Assembly: GCA_023460955.1 (NCBI GenBank)
Contig: JAEWOH010000083.1
Coordinates: 1-64,000, forward strand
Length of the DNA: 64,000 nucleotides
Source of the DNA: Bacillota bacterium
Lineage (GTDB): Bacteria; Bacillota; Clostridia; Acetivibrionales; DSM-1351
Direction of reading: 5' to 3'
Every line of letters begins with the position of its first letter. Position 1 is the stretch's first letter. Under the pieces are notes generated by a model. The model was not told the DNA's origin. It was given only the letters and a program-made list of their open reading frames with translations, and did no database searches. The position numbers and the translations under genes are program-made. Shown here piece by piece: positions 43,108 to 51,920 of this stretch.

Positions 43108-44013
43108 TTATCCGTGTGAAAAGGTATTTAAGGGCTCCTCATATAGTAATTCTGCCAGATCCTTACCTTTTCCGGGAATCCCGCAGGCATCGGCCCGACA
43201 CTGCTGGCAATGCCGAAAAACCTTTAGATGTTTCTCTGCGTTAATCCTTGCATTATTCAACTCGTTGCAGTCTGGTGCACTATAATTTATCATTTCATTC
43301 TGAGGTATAAGCGGAATAATGTTCATCATTGAAGCACCGGCTTCAGCGGCAGTCTTGGCGATTTCCTCGATATGATGATAATTTAGTGCTGGAATTAATA
43401 CCGTGTTGACCTTAACAGTCACTCCTAAAAGACTAATCCTCTTTATCCCTTCAAGCTGCTTTCTAATGAGAATTTCTGCGCCTTCCTTACCCTCTATGTA
43501 TTGTCCCTTATAAAATATTCCTGAACAAATATCCTTTAGTATGTCAGGATTTACAGCATTTACTGTTACAGAGATAGTTTTTATTCCTACCTGAACAATC
43601 CTTTCTGCATACTCATACAGTAATAAACCGTTTGTACTTAGACACTTTATTAACTGAGGATACTTCTCATCCAGGAGCTGAAAGGTATCAAGAGCACTTT
43701 GTGTCGCAAGAGTATCCCCCGGACCTGCTATTCCTACAACTGTTATGTCCGGACATAGTATAAGAGCTTTTTCTACTTTTTTCAGTGCCTCCTCAGGCTT
43801 TAAAACCTTGCTGGTTACACCGGGACGATTTTCTGTTTTGTTGATACTTCTTTTACAAAATTTGCATTGAATATTGCAGCTTGGACTAACGGGCAGATGA
43901 ATCCGCCCATATTTAAAATGTGCCTCACCACTGAAACAGGGGTGTTTTTTCACCAAATGATTAAAACCCTCTTTGTTTACAGCAGAAATATCCTGATTTG
44001 CATTAATTGCCAT
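43108..44013 (-). CDS. NifB-like radical SAM cofactor synthase
   Basis: This encodes 301 residues from ATG 44013, with GGGGTGG upstream. The radical SAM motif is CNIQCKFC (CxxxCxxC), preceded by HPCFSGEAH and RIHLPVSPS, and the C-terminal FRHCQQCRADACG supplies further cluster ligands, as in NifB. NifB makes NifB-co, the 8Fe-9S-C core of nitrogenase cofactors. It is the short type without the NifX domain. Its presence argues that the NifDK-like enzyme carries a NifB-co-derived cluster. Confidence 0.92.
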   Translation of the reverse strand: MAINANQDISAVNKEGFNHLVKKHPCFSGEAHFKYGRIHLPVSPSCNIQCKFCKRSINKTENRPGVTSKVLKPEEALKKVEKALILCPDITVVGIAGPGDTLATQSALDTFQLLDEKYPQLIKCLSTNGLLLYEYAERIVQVGIKTISVTVNAVNPDILKDICSGIFYKGQYIEGKEGAEILIRKQLEGIKRISLLGVTVKVNTVLIPALNYHHIEEIAKTAAEAGASMMNIIPLIPQNEMINYSAPDCNELNNARINAEKHLKVFRHCQQCRADACGIPGKGKDLAELLYEEPLNTFSHG

Positions 44014-44070
44014 AATACCACCCCTGTTAAGCAATTTAAGTGCTAAAATAATACTTTGACTTTCGGTAAG

Positions 44071-44114
44071 AGAAAAACAAAAAGACCAAGTAAACCTTAC
44101 GGTTAACTTAGTCT
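44071..44114 (-). terminator. Intrinsic terminator between yezD-like gene and nifB-like gene
   Basis: On the minus strand a 14-bp stem with one G-U and one mismatch (44101-44114 with 44083-44096), GTAA loop, is followed by TTTTTGTTTTT. Genes on both sides run in the same direction, so it may be a readthrough or attenuation point. Confidence 0.75.
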
Positions 44115-44162
44115 CTAATATTTTTAGTCAACTAAATAATCTTTATTATTTTATGTAATAAT

Positions 44163-44327
44163 TTATTTTACTCTTACCTTCTCATTTTTTTCAATTTGTA
44201 TGAGTTTACCATCCTGAAATACAAGAGTTATTGATCCATATCTCAGAGTTTTTGCCAGTTCAAATAATTTTTCAATATCATCCTTTGAGATTGGTACTTT
44301 TGCCTGATTATCCTGATCAATTCCCAC
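44163..44327 (-). CDS. YezD family small protein (DUF2292)
   Basis: This 54-residue ORF starts at GTG 44327 with AAGGTGG seven bases upstream. ISKDDIEKLFELAKTLRYGS and TLVFQDGKLIQIEK are the conserved blocks of DUF2292/YezD, small proteins found beside sulfate and sulfonate assimilation genes in Bacillus and clostridia. The biochemical role is not known. It heads the nitrogenase-like and sulfur locus and has its own consensus promoter. Confidence 0.85.
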   Translation of the reverse strand: MGIDQDNQAKVPISKDDIEKLFELAKTLRYGSITLVFQDGKLIQIEKNEKVRVK

Positions 44328-44429
44328 TTCAGCACCACCTTCATATTTATTGGGTTACTTTTGAGAACTTTCCTCTAAAATAATCCCTATTAAAATGATA
44401 AATCATATATGTTTTATATGTTATTTAAG

Positions 44430-44458
44430 AGTATATTACTTTAGTTAAAAACTGTCAA
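44430..44458 (-). promoter_or_regulatory. Promoter of the YezD-like gene and possibly of the nif-like operon
   Basis: On the minus strand -35 TTGACA (44453-44458), 17 bp, -10 TATACT (44430-44435). The leader to the GTG is about 95 nt and AT-rich, with ATAACATATAAAACATATATGAT palindromic in part. No S-box was found in it. Confidence 0.75.
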
Positions 44459-44493
44459 TAGTTTTTTAAAAAAATTATTTAGCAACTTATACA

Positions 44494-44526
44494 AAAGGCA
44501 TGTCTCTTAATCCGAGACATGCCTTT
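44494..44526 (-). terminator. Intrinsic terminator after the CBS-ACT gene
   Basis: AAAGGCATGTCTC (44494-44506) pairs with GAGACATGCCTTT (44514-44526), 13 bp perfect, 7-nt loop. The T tract is short on both strands. Confidence 0.8.
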
Positions 44527-44555
44527 TCGAGTATACATTAAGTTATAAAAATAAA

Positions 44556-45197
44556 TTATTTGTTCTGCAGCTTGTAAATAATCCTGCAGCCCTGTTCAGT
44601 AATATATTTTTCAATATCGGTTGTATTCAGTGAATTTGTTCCTATCACTACATTACTCTTGCCAAAGGCACTGCTGTAAACAGCAACATGAGTTATATTG
44701 GCATTGAACTTTGCAAAGGTACTTGTTATCATAGACAGCATGCCGGGAGCGTCATCAACCTCTATAGTCATTCTTGTACCCAGTTCCCTGAAGCCTAAAA
44801 GTTCTATAAACGAATTAAAAATATCTCCTTCAGTTATTATACCCACCAGCTTGTCATTTTCAACTACAGGAAGAAATCCTATATCATTATCTCTCATAAG
44901 CAGTGCAGCTTCCTCCAGCAAAGCATTCGGAGATACCGTAACCGGGTTTTTAGACATAATGCTGCTGACTTTGGTTTTTGCAAGAAGATAAGTAATTTCT
45001 CCCATGCTTAATGCTGTGGCTTTTGAAGGAGAGACTTTGACGATATCTCCTCTTGATACAACACCAACAAGCTTGCCGTTTTCGACAACCGGAAGACGTT
45101 TAATGCCGTTGTTTTTTATAATCTCCTGAGCATCCGGAATTGTCTGCGTAGGTGAAATTGTAAAGGGATTTGAAGTCATTTTGTTTCTTACAAACAT
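44556..45197 (-). CDS. CBS-CBS-ACT domain protein (AcuB-like)
   Basis: This encodes 213 residues. Two CBS motifs (about 7-58 and 76-128) are followed by an ACT domain (about 140-205, TIEVDDAPGMLSMITSTFAKFNA). CBS pairs bind adenine nucleotides and ACT domains bind amino acids. The gene ends the branched-chain amino acid transporter operon, so it may sense those amino acids and energy state. The target is not known. Confidence 0.88.
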   Translation of the reverse strand: MFVRNKMTSNPFTISPTQTIPDAQEIIKNNGIKRLPVVENGKLVGVVSRGDIVKVSPSKATALSMGEITYLLAKTKVSSIMSKNPVTVSPNALLEEAALLMRDNDIGFLPVVENDKLVGIITEGDIFNSFIELLGFRELGTRMTIEVDDAPGMLSMITSTFAKFNANITHVAVYSSAFGKSNVVIGTNSLNTTDIEKYITEQGCRIIYKLQNK

Positions 45198-45284
45198 AAA
45201 TAATCCTCCTTAACGTGGGTTGCACGTTGTGAAATAATATTAAATTTTACATAGTAGAAAACATCTGTAGTGAATAAATATTTG

Positions 45285-45989
45285 TTAACCGCCCAAATAA
45301 GCCTTCTTAATTTCATCGCTCTGCATCAGTTCTGCTCCGGTACCTGACAGTACTATTGAACCGGTTTCCATTACATACGCCCTGTGGGCTATCTGGAGCG
45401 CCATACTGGCGTTTTGTTCAACAAGTAATATTGTTGTTCCGGACTGGTTTATGCTCTTTATTATGTCAAAGATTTCTTTTACAAAGAGTGGTGCGAGACC
45501 CATTGAAGGTTCATCCAGAAAAAGCATTCTTGGATTACTCATCAATGCGCGCCCCATGGCAAGCATCTGCTGCTCCCCCCCTGAAAGAGTTCCGGCAGCT
45601 TGCTTTTTTCTTTTTTCCAATATGGGAAAGCGCTCGTATATCAAATTCAGATCTTTATTAATCTGAGCCTTGTCCTTTCTCAAATAAGCACCAAGCTCAA
45701 GATTTTCCAAAACACTCATTGTACTGAAAACTCTTCTTCCTTCAGGTACTTGGCATATACCCAGCTTAACCCTGTCCTGAGGTGACATTGCTGTAATATC
45801 TCTGCCCTCGAAGCTTATACTTCCATTTGTCGGCTTTTTAAGGCCTGAAATTGTTCTGAGGGTAGTTGTTTTACCTGCACCGTTGGCACCGATAAGCGTA
45901 ACTATTTCTCCCTGATTAACGGTTAATGAGATGTCTTTCAACGCATGAATCACACCAAAATGAACATCCAGATTCTTAATTTCAAGCAT
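45285..45989 (-). CDS. livF: Branched-chain amino acid ABC transporter ATPase LivF
   Basis: This encodes 234 residues from ATG 45989, with GAGGAGG upstream. Walker A is GANGAGKTTTLR, the signature LSGGEQQMLAMGRALM, and Walker B LFLDEPSMGLAP. MGLAP after the Walker B motif is typical of LivF. It overlaps the end of livG. Confidence 0.94.
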   Translation of the reverse strand: MLEIKNLDVHFGVIHALKDISLTVNQGEIVTLIGANGAGKTTTLRTISGLKKPTNGSISFEGRDITAMSPQDRVKLGICQVPEGRRVFSTMSVLENLELGAYLRKDKAQINKDLNLIYERFPILEKRKKQAAGTLSGGEQQMLAMGRALMSNPRMLFLDEPSMGLAPLFVKEIFDIIKSINQSGTTILLVEQNASMALQIAHRAYVMETGSIVLSGTGAELMQSDEIKKAYLGG

Positions 45990-46767
45990 TGTCAACCTCC
46001 TCACCCAGGTATGCTTCTATAACCCGCTTATTAGTTTTTATTTCTGCCGGTGTACCATTTGCAATTATCTGACCATAGTCAAGTACGTAAATTCTCTCGC
46101 AAATCTTCATTACAAGGGACATATCGTGCTCTATCAGCAAAATTGTAAGATTGAACTGTTTTCTTATGGATTGAATCAAATCTGTCAGCTGGGCAGTTTC
46201 AGCTGGATTCATACCTGCAGCAGGTTCATCCAGCAGCAGAAGTACGGGATCGGTAGCCAAAGCACGTACTATTTCAAGATGTCTTTGCTCTCCGTAGGGT
46301 AAGTTCTTTGCCAATTCATCCTTTTTACTGTCAAGGTGGAAAATTTTTAACAATTCAATGCTCTTTTCCTTTAGTTCCTTTTCAGCCCTTGTATATGAAG
46401 GTAGGTGTAAAAACGACGAAATTAAACCGTATTTAACGTTCTGGTTCATAGCTATCCGAACATTGTCCAACACCGATAGGTCTCTGAATAGACGGATGTT
46501 TTGAAAGGTTCTTGCCATACCCTCTTTACAGATTGCATAAGGCTTCATACCTTGAATATTTTTTGAAACTCCATTTTTTGTAAGGGTTACTGTTCCTGTG
46601 GTTGGTTCGTAGACACCTGTCAGGAGGTTGAAGGCTGTCGTTTTACCGGCACCATTGGGTCCGATTAACCCGACAAGCTCACCCTGTTCAAGCTCCATAT
46701 TAACTTTTGAAACCGCCGTCAAACCGCCAAAGGATTTAGTCAAGTCTTTAACAGATAGAATTGCCAT
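45982..46767 (-). CDS. livG: Branched-chain amino acid ABC transporter ATPase LivG
   Basis: This encodes 261 residues. Walker A is GPNGAGKTTAFN, the signature region NLPYGEQRHLEIVRALA, and Walker B LLLLDEPAAGMNP. The YGEQR signature and PAAGMNP are the LivG form. It shares an ATGA-type overlap with livM. Confidence 0.94.
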   Translation of the reverse strand: MAILSVKDLTKSFGGLTAVSKVNMELEQGELVGLIGPNGAGKTTAFNLLTGVYEPTTGTVTLTKNGVSKNIQGMKPYAICKEGMARTFQNIRLFRDLSVLDNVRIAMNQNVKYGLISSFLHLPSYTRAEKELKEKSIELLKIFHLDSKKDELAKNLPYGEQRHLEIVRALATDPVLLLLDEPAAGMNPAETAQLTDLIQSIRKQFNLTILLIEHDMSLVMKICERIYVLDYGQIIANGTPAEIKTNKRVIEAYLGEEVDNA

Positions 46768-47732
46768 TATACCTCCTCCTTTCCGCGTTTTGATTTACCA
46801 AGCTTTTTGAATATGGATAGGGAAATCTCTTTAGAGCCCATTAACCCCTGAGGTCTGAACAACATTAATACTATTAACAGTAATGCATATATTATCATAC
46901 GTACTTCAGAGAAGGACTGTAAAACCGTCGATATGATTGCTAATAATACTGCAGCAATAATTGAGCCTGATATACTTCCAAGTCCGCCTAAAACCACAAT
47001 AACCAACACATCCACTGATTTTAGGAACCCGAACAGGTCCGGTCTTAGGAAGTAGAAATAGGAAGCATAAATTCCTCCTGCCAAACCAGCAAAAAAAGCA
47101 CCTAAAGTAAAGGAAATAACTTTGTATTTTGTTGTATTTACACCCATAGCTTCGGCAGCAATCTCATCTTCTCGAATTGAGATACATGCACGTCCATGTG
47201 AGGATTTTAAAAAGTTGGTAATAATTAAGACCGTTCCTACTGTGAATACAAACATCCAGGTCCAGTTAACAAACTGTGGAATTCCCTGAAGCCCTGCCGC
47301 ACCATTTGTAATTTTCATGTTAAGGAAAATAATCTTAATTATTTCTGCCATACCAAGAGTTGCTATAGCAAGATAATCGCCTCGCAGTCTTAAGGTAGGA
47401 AGTCCTACAACAGCACCTATAACTGCCGCAGCTATTGAGCCTGCAATGATACCTTGTATAAAACCTATTGTTGTAGGGTTGTTAATAGTGATTATCGCAC
47501 ATACATATGCACCGATAGACATAAATCCCGCATGTCCCAACGAGAATTGACCTGTAAAACCTGTTATTAGATTTAAACTTACTGCAAGGATTATATTGAT
47601 ACAAATAGTTGCTATAGTAGTTTGTATATAATCATCAATAATACCAGCCGATATAAGACCTTGAACCACGGCATAAGTAATCAGAATCATTATAAATTTT
47701 TGAATTGCATTATGTTTAAAAATGTTTTTCAT
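46767..47732 (-). CDS. livM: Branched-chain amino acid ABC transporter permease LivM
   Basis: This encodes 321 residues from ATG 47732 (GGAGAAGGTG upstream); the longer frame into livH has no ribosome binding site. It has eight to ten membrane segments and GFTGQFSLGHAGFMSIGAY, the conserved LivM motif. The EAA-like loop is DEIAAEAMGVNTTKYKV. Confidence 0.93.
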   Translation of the reverse strand: MKNIFKHNAIQKFIMILITYAVVQGLISAGIIDDYIQTTIATICINIILAVSLNLITGFTGQFSLGHAGFMSIGAYVCAIITINNPTTIGFIQGIIAGSIAAAVIGAVVGLPTLRLRGDYLAIATLGMAEIIKIIFLNMKITNGAAGLQGIPQFVNWTWMFVFTVGTVLIITNFLKSSHGRACISIREDEIAAEAMGVNTTKYKVISFTLGAFFAGLAGGIYASYFYFLRPDLFGFLKSVDVLVIVVLGGLGSISGSIIAAVLLAIISTVLQSFSEVRMIIYALLLIVLMLFRPQGLMGSKEISLSIFKKLGKSKRGKEEV

Positions 47733-47736
47733 ATGC

Positions 47737-48621
47737 TTACACCTTCTCCTTGGTATTTTTGCCAAGCAGTCCGGCCGGCTTAACAATAAGAATCAATATA
47801 AGAATTGCAAAAACAACTGCATCTTTATATAGTGAGTTACCATATCCAGATACAAATACTTCTACAATACCAATAAAATATCCGCCTATCATTGCTCCGG
47901 GAATAATGCCTATTCCACCGAAAACAGCAGCAACAAAAGCCTTAAGTCCCGGAATAACACCCATTAACGGATCAATAGAGTTATAGTAAATACCTACCAA
48001 TACACCTGCTGCACCAGCCAGTGCTGAACCCAGAGCAAAGGTAAAGGAAATAGTTGAGTTAACATTTATACCCATCAATTCAGCGGCATCTTTATCAAGA
48101 GAAACCGCTCTCATGGCCTTACCGACTTTTGTTTTCTTAACTATATACTGTAACATTCCCATTAATACTATTGTACTTAATACAATCAATACCTGTTGAG
48201 CTGTTATTGTCATTTTGCCTACCTTAAAGCTTTCAGCAAGCCATCCGGTCATTTCAGGATATGCACGCACATTTGCTTTAACCACAAACATTGTGCCATA
48301 CTCAATAAATAGCGAAACACCTATTGCAGTTATAAGTACCGCAATTCTTGTTGCATTTCTAAGAGGCTTATATGCAATTTTCTCTATAAGAACTCCTATT
48401 ATTGTACATGCCAGCATGGCGATAACCAAGGAAGGAAAAACACCTAATTTCAAAGTTGTCATACAAAAGTAGCCGATATATGCACCAAGCATGTATACAT
48501 CACAATGTGCAAAATTTATAAGTTTTATAATACCGTATACCATGGTATAACCCAGAGCTATTAAGGCGTAAATACTTCCAAGGGATATTCCGTTGATTAC
48601 CTGTTGTAAAAAATTATCCAA
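47737..48621 (-). CDS. livH: Branched-chain amino acid ABC transporter permease LivH
   Basis: This encodes 294 residues: GISLGSIYALIALGYTMVYGI at the N-terminus and DKDAAELMGINVNSTISFTF as the coupling loop are LivH motifs. It is separated from livJ by 155 bp that hold a stem-loop. Confidence 0.94.
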   Translation of the reverse strand: MDNFLQQVINGISLGSIYALIALGYTMVYGIIKLINFAHCDVYMLGAYIGYFCMTTLKLGVFPSLVIAMLACTIIGVLIEKIAYKPLRNATRIAVLITAIGVSLFIEYGTMFVVKANVRAYPEMTGWLAESFKVGKMTITAQQVLIVLSTIVLMGMLQYIVKKTKVGKAMRAVSLDKDAAELMGINVNSTISFTFALGSALAGAAGVLVGIYYNSIDPLMGVIPGLKAFVAAVFGGIGIIPGAMIGGYFIGIVEVFVSGYGNSLYKDAVVFAILILILIVKPAGLLGKNTKEKV

Positions 48622-48664
48622 TTCACTTCCCCCTTACAAAATGTTAAATGGTGTATACACAGAA

Positions 48665-48696
48665 GTAAGGGCGATAAAAATTAATATCACCCCTAC
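48665..48696 (-). other. Intercistronic stem-loop between livJ and livH
   Basis: GTAAGGGCGAT (48665-48675) pairs with ATCACCCCTAC (48686-48696), 11 bp with two G-U pairs on the transcript. There is no T tract, so it more likely protects the 3' end of the abundant binding-protein mRNA than ends transcription fully. Confidence 0.55.
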
Positions 48697-48776
48697 TCAA
48701 TTAAATCCAAGCCAATATCTCTGTCAGCCGTATCTTCTATTTTCAGTTTAATATAAACTGTAATTGCTTGTAAAAC

Positions 48777-49943
48777 TTATTTATTTCCACTTTTAACAGC
48801 TGTAGCCTGTACACCATTTTCCAGTCCTACAACAACTATTGCTTTAACCGGATTGTGATTTTCATCAATACTGAAGGAACCTGTAACACCAACAAAATCC
48901 TTGGTTGAAGCTAACGCATTCTTAATAGCTTCTCTATCAAGTTTTTCACTTCTCTTTATTCCGTCAGCGAGGAATTTTGCAAGGTCATAACCTAATGCAT
49001 TGAACGCATTTGGTTCTTTATTGTACTTTTTCTTAAAATCATCAATAAACTTAACAACAGCAGGATCTTTATCAAGTGATGAATAGTGATTTGTAAAGTA
49101 TACCTTTGTTAAGGCACTTGCTCCTGCAAGGTTCGCAAGATCAGGAGAATCAAATCCGTCAGCACCGAGTATAGGCTTATCTATACCGAGAGCACGAGCC
49201 TGTTTGATTATCAAACCAGCTTCTTCATAGTAACCAGGAATATAAATTACATCAAAATCAAGACCTTTGATCTTTGTCAATATTGCATTAAAGTCTTTAT
49301 CCTTAGCTACATAAGCTTCTTCACCAACAATAGTACCACCGGCTGCAGTAAAGGTTTTTGTGAAGTTCTCTGTTAAGCCTTTTGCGTAATCACTGGAACT
49401 GTCTTTTACTATAACTGCTTTTTTAGCTGATAAGTTCTGTGATGCAAAGTTTGCCATTGCAGTTCCCTGGAAGGAGTCTGTATAACAGATACGGAATGCG
49501 TAATCCTTCTTTCCTGCCTTGTCAACAGTAACATCATCTGCAGTCGCTGATCCGCTTATTACAGGTACCTTTTTCTTTTCTGCTACGGATATTTCAGATT
49601 TGAAGGAGCCTGAAGTTGCAGGACCAAGGATAGCAAGTACATTATCCTGTGAAATTAATTTGTTTGCAAGTGTAATGGCTTCAGCAGGCTCTGACTTGTT
49701 GTCATATTTTACAGGAACTAATTTTTTTCCATTAATTCCACCAGCTTCATTAATTTCATCAATAGCCATCATGATACCATCAACTGAACTCTGTCCATAT
49801 GATGCAACACCACCTGACAACTCATAATTAATTCCTATTTTAATTTCATTCTCATTTGCTTGTCCTCCACTATTCTGACCGCAAGCGGATAGACCGGTTA
49901 CCAGGAGACAAGCAGTAACTAACATAGCAATTTTCTTTTTCAT
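48777..49943 (-). CDS. livJ: Branched-chain amino acid ABC transporter binding lipoprotein
   Basis: This encodes 388 residues. A lipoprotein signal (LSACGQ, Cys at about 21) precedes a Leu/Ile/Val-binding type I fold (IKIGINYELSGGVASYGQSS, PAEAITLANKLISQDNVLAILGPATS). It is first in the liv operon, with a good promoter at 49985-50013. Confidence 0.92.
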   Translation of the reverse strand: MKKKIAMLVTACLLVTGLSACGQNSGGQANENEIKIGINYELSGGVASYGQSSVDGIMMAIDEINEAGGINGKKLVPVKYDNKSEPAEAITLANKLISQDNVLAILGPATSGSFKSEISVAEKKKVPVISGSATADDVTVDKAGKKDYAFRICYTDSFQGTAMANFASQNLSAKKAVIVKDSSSDYAKGLTENFTKTFTAAGGTIVGEEAYVAKDKDFNAILTKIKGLDFDVIYIPGYYEEAGLIIKQARALGIDKPILGADGFDSPDLANLAGASALTKVYFTNHYSSLDKDPAVVKFIDDFKKKYNKEPNAFNALGYDLAKFLADGIKRSEKLDREAIKNALASTKDFVGVTGSFSIDENHNPVKAIVVVGLENGVQATAVKSGNK

Positions 49944-49984
49944 AATGTTTAATCCCCTTAATATTCAAAAATATTGTGTTTATC

Positions 49985-50013
49985 ATTCTAGTATCTTTTT
50001 AACAGCCTGTCAA
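49985..50013 (-). promoter_or_regulatory. livJ promoter
   Basis: On the minus strand -35 TTGACA (50008-50013), 17 bp, -10 TAGAAT (49985-49990). Upstream (50023-50050) are several TTAAC/GTTAA half-sites and the palindrome TAACTAGTTA, perhaps an operator. The rest of the 319-bp gap holds only the trmD terminator. Confidence 0.75.
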
Positions 50014-50220
50014 TGCAGCACTTTAACTCGATAACTAGTTAATTTTTAACTATATTAAAGCGGTACACTTGAAATATAATTATGATAATTGATGGTATTA
50101 TTATGCTAAAACAGCGATTTATATGCCAGTTTCAGAATTTCCACATTATGTTAATACTGAATTGATAAAATTGTTGCAGCTTAATTGAATATTTCCCAAA
50201 TATTTTCTGGCATTTGAGTC

Positions 50221-50253
50221 AAAAAGACATGTTCCTGTGAACATGTCTTTTTA
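50221..50253 (-). terminator. Intrinsic terminator of the ylxM-trmD operon
   Basis: AAAAAGACATGTTC and GAACATGTCTTTTT form a perfect 14-bp stem with a 4-nt loop, 10 bp past the trmD stop. Confidence 0.9.
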
Positions 50254-50262
50254 GTGATCTAA

Positions 50263-50967
50263 TTAAAATGCCTTTTCATCAGCAATATATTTTTCGTACA
50301 AATCTGGTCTTTTTATTCTGGTTCGTTCTAATGCTTGTTCGTTACGCCATTTCTGTATATTTGCATGATGCCCTGACAGAAGTATTTCAGGAACCGGGGT
50401 TCCTTCATATTCCGCAGGTCTTGTATATTGAGGGTATTCTAGTAATCCATTAAAATGAGACTCATCACTGAAGGAACCTTCACTGGATAAAACACCAGGG
50501 ATCAATCTGCTTACACTATCAATAAGCACCATTGCCGGTAATTCGCCCCCGGTCAAAACATAATCTCCTATGGAAATCTCTTCATCCACCAGTTCATCAA
50601 TAATTCTTTCGTCTATACCTTCATAGTGTCCGCAAAGGAGTATAAGATGTTCTTCTTTTGATAACTCTACGGCCATTTTCTGTGTGAGAACTTTCCCCTG
50701 GGGGCTCATGTAAATAACTTTTGGTTTAACTTTCAGTTCCTCAGTGACAGCTTTGTACGCATCAAACACCGGCTGGCACATCATTACCATCCCGTTGCCG
50801 CCTCCAAAGGGATAATCATCTACTTTACGGTGCTTATCCTTTGTATAGTCTCTAATATTCACAGCATTTATTTTAACCAGGCCTTTTTCCTGCGCCCTGC
50901 CTATAATACTTTCCTTCATGACAAGATCAAAGGTTTCGGGAAAAAGCGTAAGTACGTCAAATTTCAT
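50263..50967 (-). CDS. trmD: tRNA (guanine37-N1)-methyltransferase
   Basis: This encodes 234 residues with a SPOUT fold: DVLTLFPETFD, the knot-forming LLCGHYEGIDERI and IGDYVLTGGELPA, and the C-terminal HHANIQKWR block. TrmD methylates G37 next to the anticodon and prevents +1 frameshifting. It begins 1 bp after the rimM stop. In most Firmicutes rplS follows, but here the operon ends. Confidence 0.98.
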   Translation of the reverse strand: MKFDVLTLFPETFDLVMKESIIGRAQEKGLVKINAVNIRDYTKDKHRKVDDYPFGGGNGMVMMCQPVFDAYKAVTEELKVKPKVIYMSPQGKVLTQKMAVELSKEEHLILLCGHYEGIDERIIDELVDEEISIGDYVLTGGELPAMVLIDSVSRLIPGVLSSEGSFSDESHFNGLLEYPQYTRPAEYEGTPVPEILLSGHHANIQKWRNEQALERTRIKRPDLYEKYIADEKAF

Positions 50968-50968
50968 C

Positions 50969-51481
50969 TTAATCCAATAATCCTTTCGGCAAAACTACTG
51001 ATATTTTACCTTCGTCTATTAATACTTCCTTTACAACACTTTTAAGTGCAGGAATCAATATTTCTTTGCCTTCCCCACTCTTAACTATATAAACATCATT
51101 ACTTCCGGTTTGAATTACATCATCGAGTTTACCGAGAAGCATATTATTTTCATCGTAAACGCTCATACCCAGTATATCAGATATAAAGAAGGAGTCCTTC
51201 GGTAGCTTGACAGCATTAGCCCTGTCAATTTTCATGTAGAGCCCCTTCAATTTTTCGGCTTCCTCCATACTGTCAACATTCTTGAATTTGAGTATGACAA
51301 ACTGCTTAAAAAACTTGACTCCTGTAATATCGTATTTTTCCAGATTTCCGTTTTTGTCTATATAAACCCATGTAAGTTTCTTAAATCTTTGAGGATCATC
51401 TGTGAGTGCAGTGGCTTTAAGTTCCCCTTTGACACCATGAGTATTAACTAACTGTCCGATAACAAAATAATCAACTAACAT
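50969..51481 (-). CDS. rimM: 16S rRNA processing protein RimM
   Basis: This encodes 170 residues with an N-terminal RimM domain (VIGQLVNTHGVKGELK) and a C-terminal PRC barrel (FFISDILGMSVYDENN). It helps mature the 30S head and binds S19. Confidence 0.96.
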   Translation of the reverse strand: MLVDYFVIGQLVNTHGVKGELKATALTDDPQRFKKLTWVYIDKNGNLEKYDITGVKFFKQFVILKFKNVDSMEEAEKLKGLYMKIDRANAVKLPKDSFFISDILGMSVYDENNMLLGKLDDVIQTGSNDVYIVKSGEGKEILIPALKSVVKEVLIDEGKISVVLPKGLLD

Positions 51482-51507
51482 ACTTCCTCCATAACAAAAG
51501 CCATATT

Positions 51508-51540
51508 AAAAGGAAAAGGGCCTTAAGCCCCCTTCTTTTC
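51508..51540 (-). terminator. Weak stem-loop between khpA and rimM
   Basis: On the minus strand AAGGGGGC-TTAA-GGCCCTT can fold, followed by TTCCTTTT. It may reduce but not stop readthrough. Confidence 0.35.
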
Positions 51541-51568
51541 ATATGCTATGAAAATCAACAGCATTTAT

Positions 51569-51799
51569 TTACTGTATGATATCTACAACAACTCTTCTGT
51601 TGTCCTTGACAGCTGCTGCTTTGACAACAGTTCTGATAGCCTTGGCAATTCTGCCCTGCTTACCAATTACCTTACCCATATCGTCCTTGGCTACTTTGAG
51701 TTCAAGGATTATGGACTTTTCATTCTGAATTTCATTGACAAAGACCTCATCAGGATAATCCACCAAGGCTTTTGCAATGTTTTCAAGTAATAACTTCAT
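51569..51799 (-). CDS. khpA: KH-domain RNA-binding protein KhpA (YlqC)
   Basis: This encodes 76 residues from ATG 51799, with GGGAG upstream. It is one KH domain with the GxxG loop in VIGKQGRIAKAIR. KhpA pairs with KhpB (Jag) to bind RNA and affect cell division. It occupies its conserved place between rpsP and rimM. Confidence 0.95.
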   Translation of the reverse strand: MKLLLENIAKALVDYPDEVFVNEIQNEKSIILELKVAKDDMGKVIGKQGRIAKAIRTVVKAAAVKDNRRVVVDIIQ

Positions 51800-51867
51800 A
51801 CTAACTCCCATCTACGCGCAAAGTGCGTACATAAATAGTTATAAAAAGCCGCTACTGAAGGCACTAT

Positions 51868-51890
51868 TGGAGGTTAAACTATAACCTCCA
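51868..51890. other. 9-bp perfect inverted repeat between rpsP and khpA
   Basis: TGGAGGTTA and TAACCTCCA with a 5-nt loop lie in the rpsP-khpA gap. There is no T tract, so it is possibly a processing or stability hairpin. Confidence 0.5.
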
Positions 51891-51920
51891 CATAAGGTCC
51901 CGATAACCGAATTAACCGAA

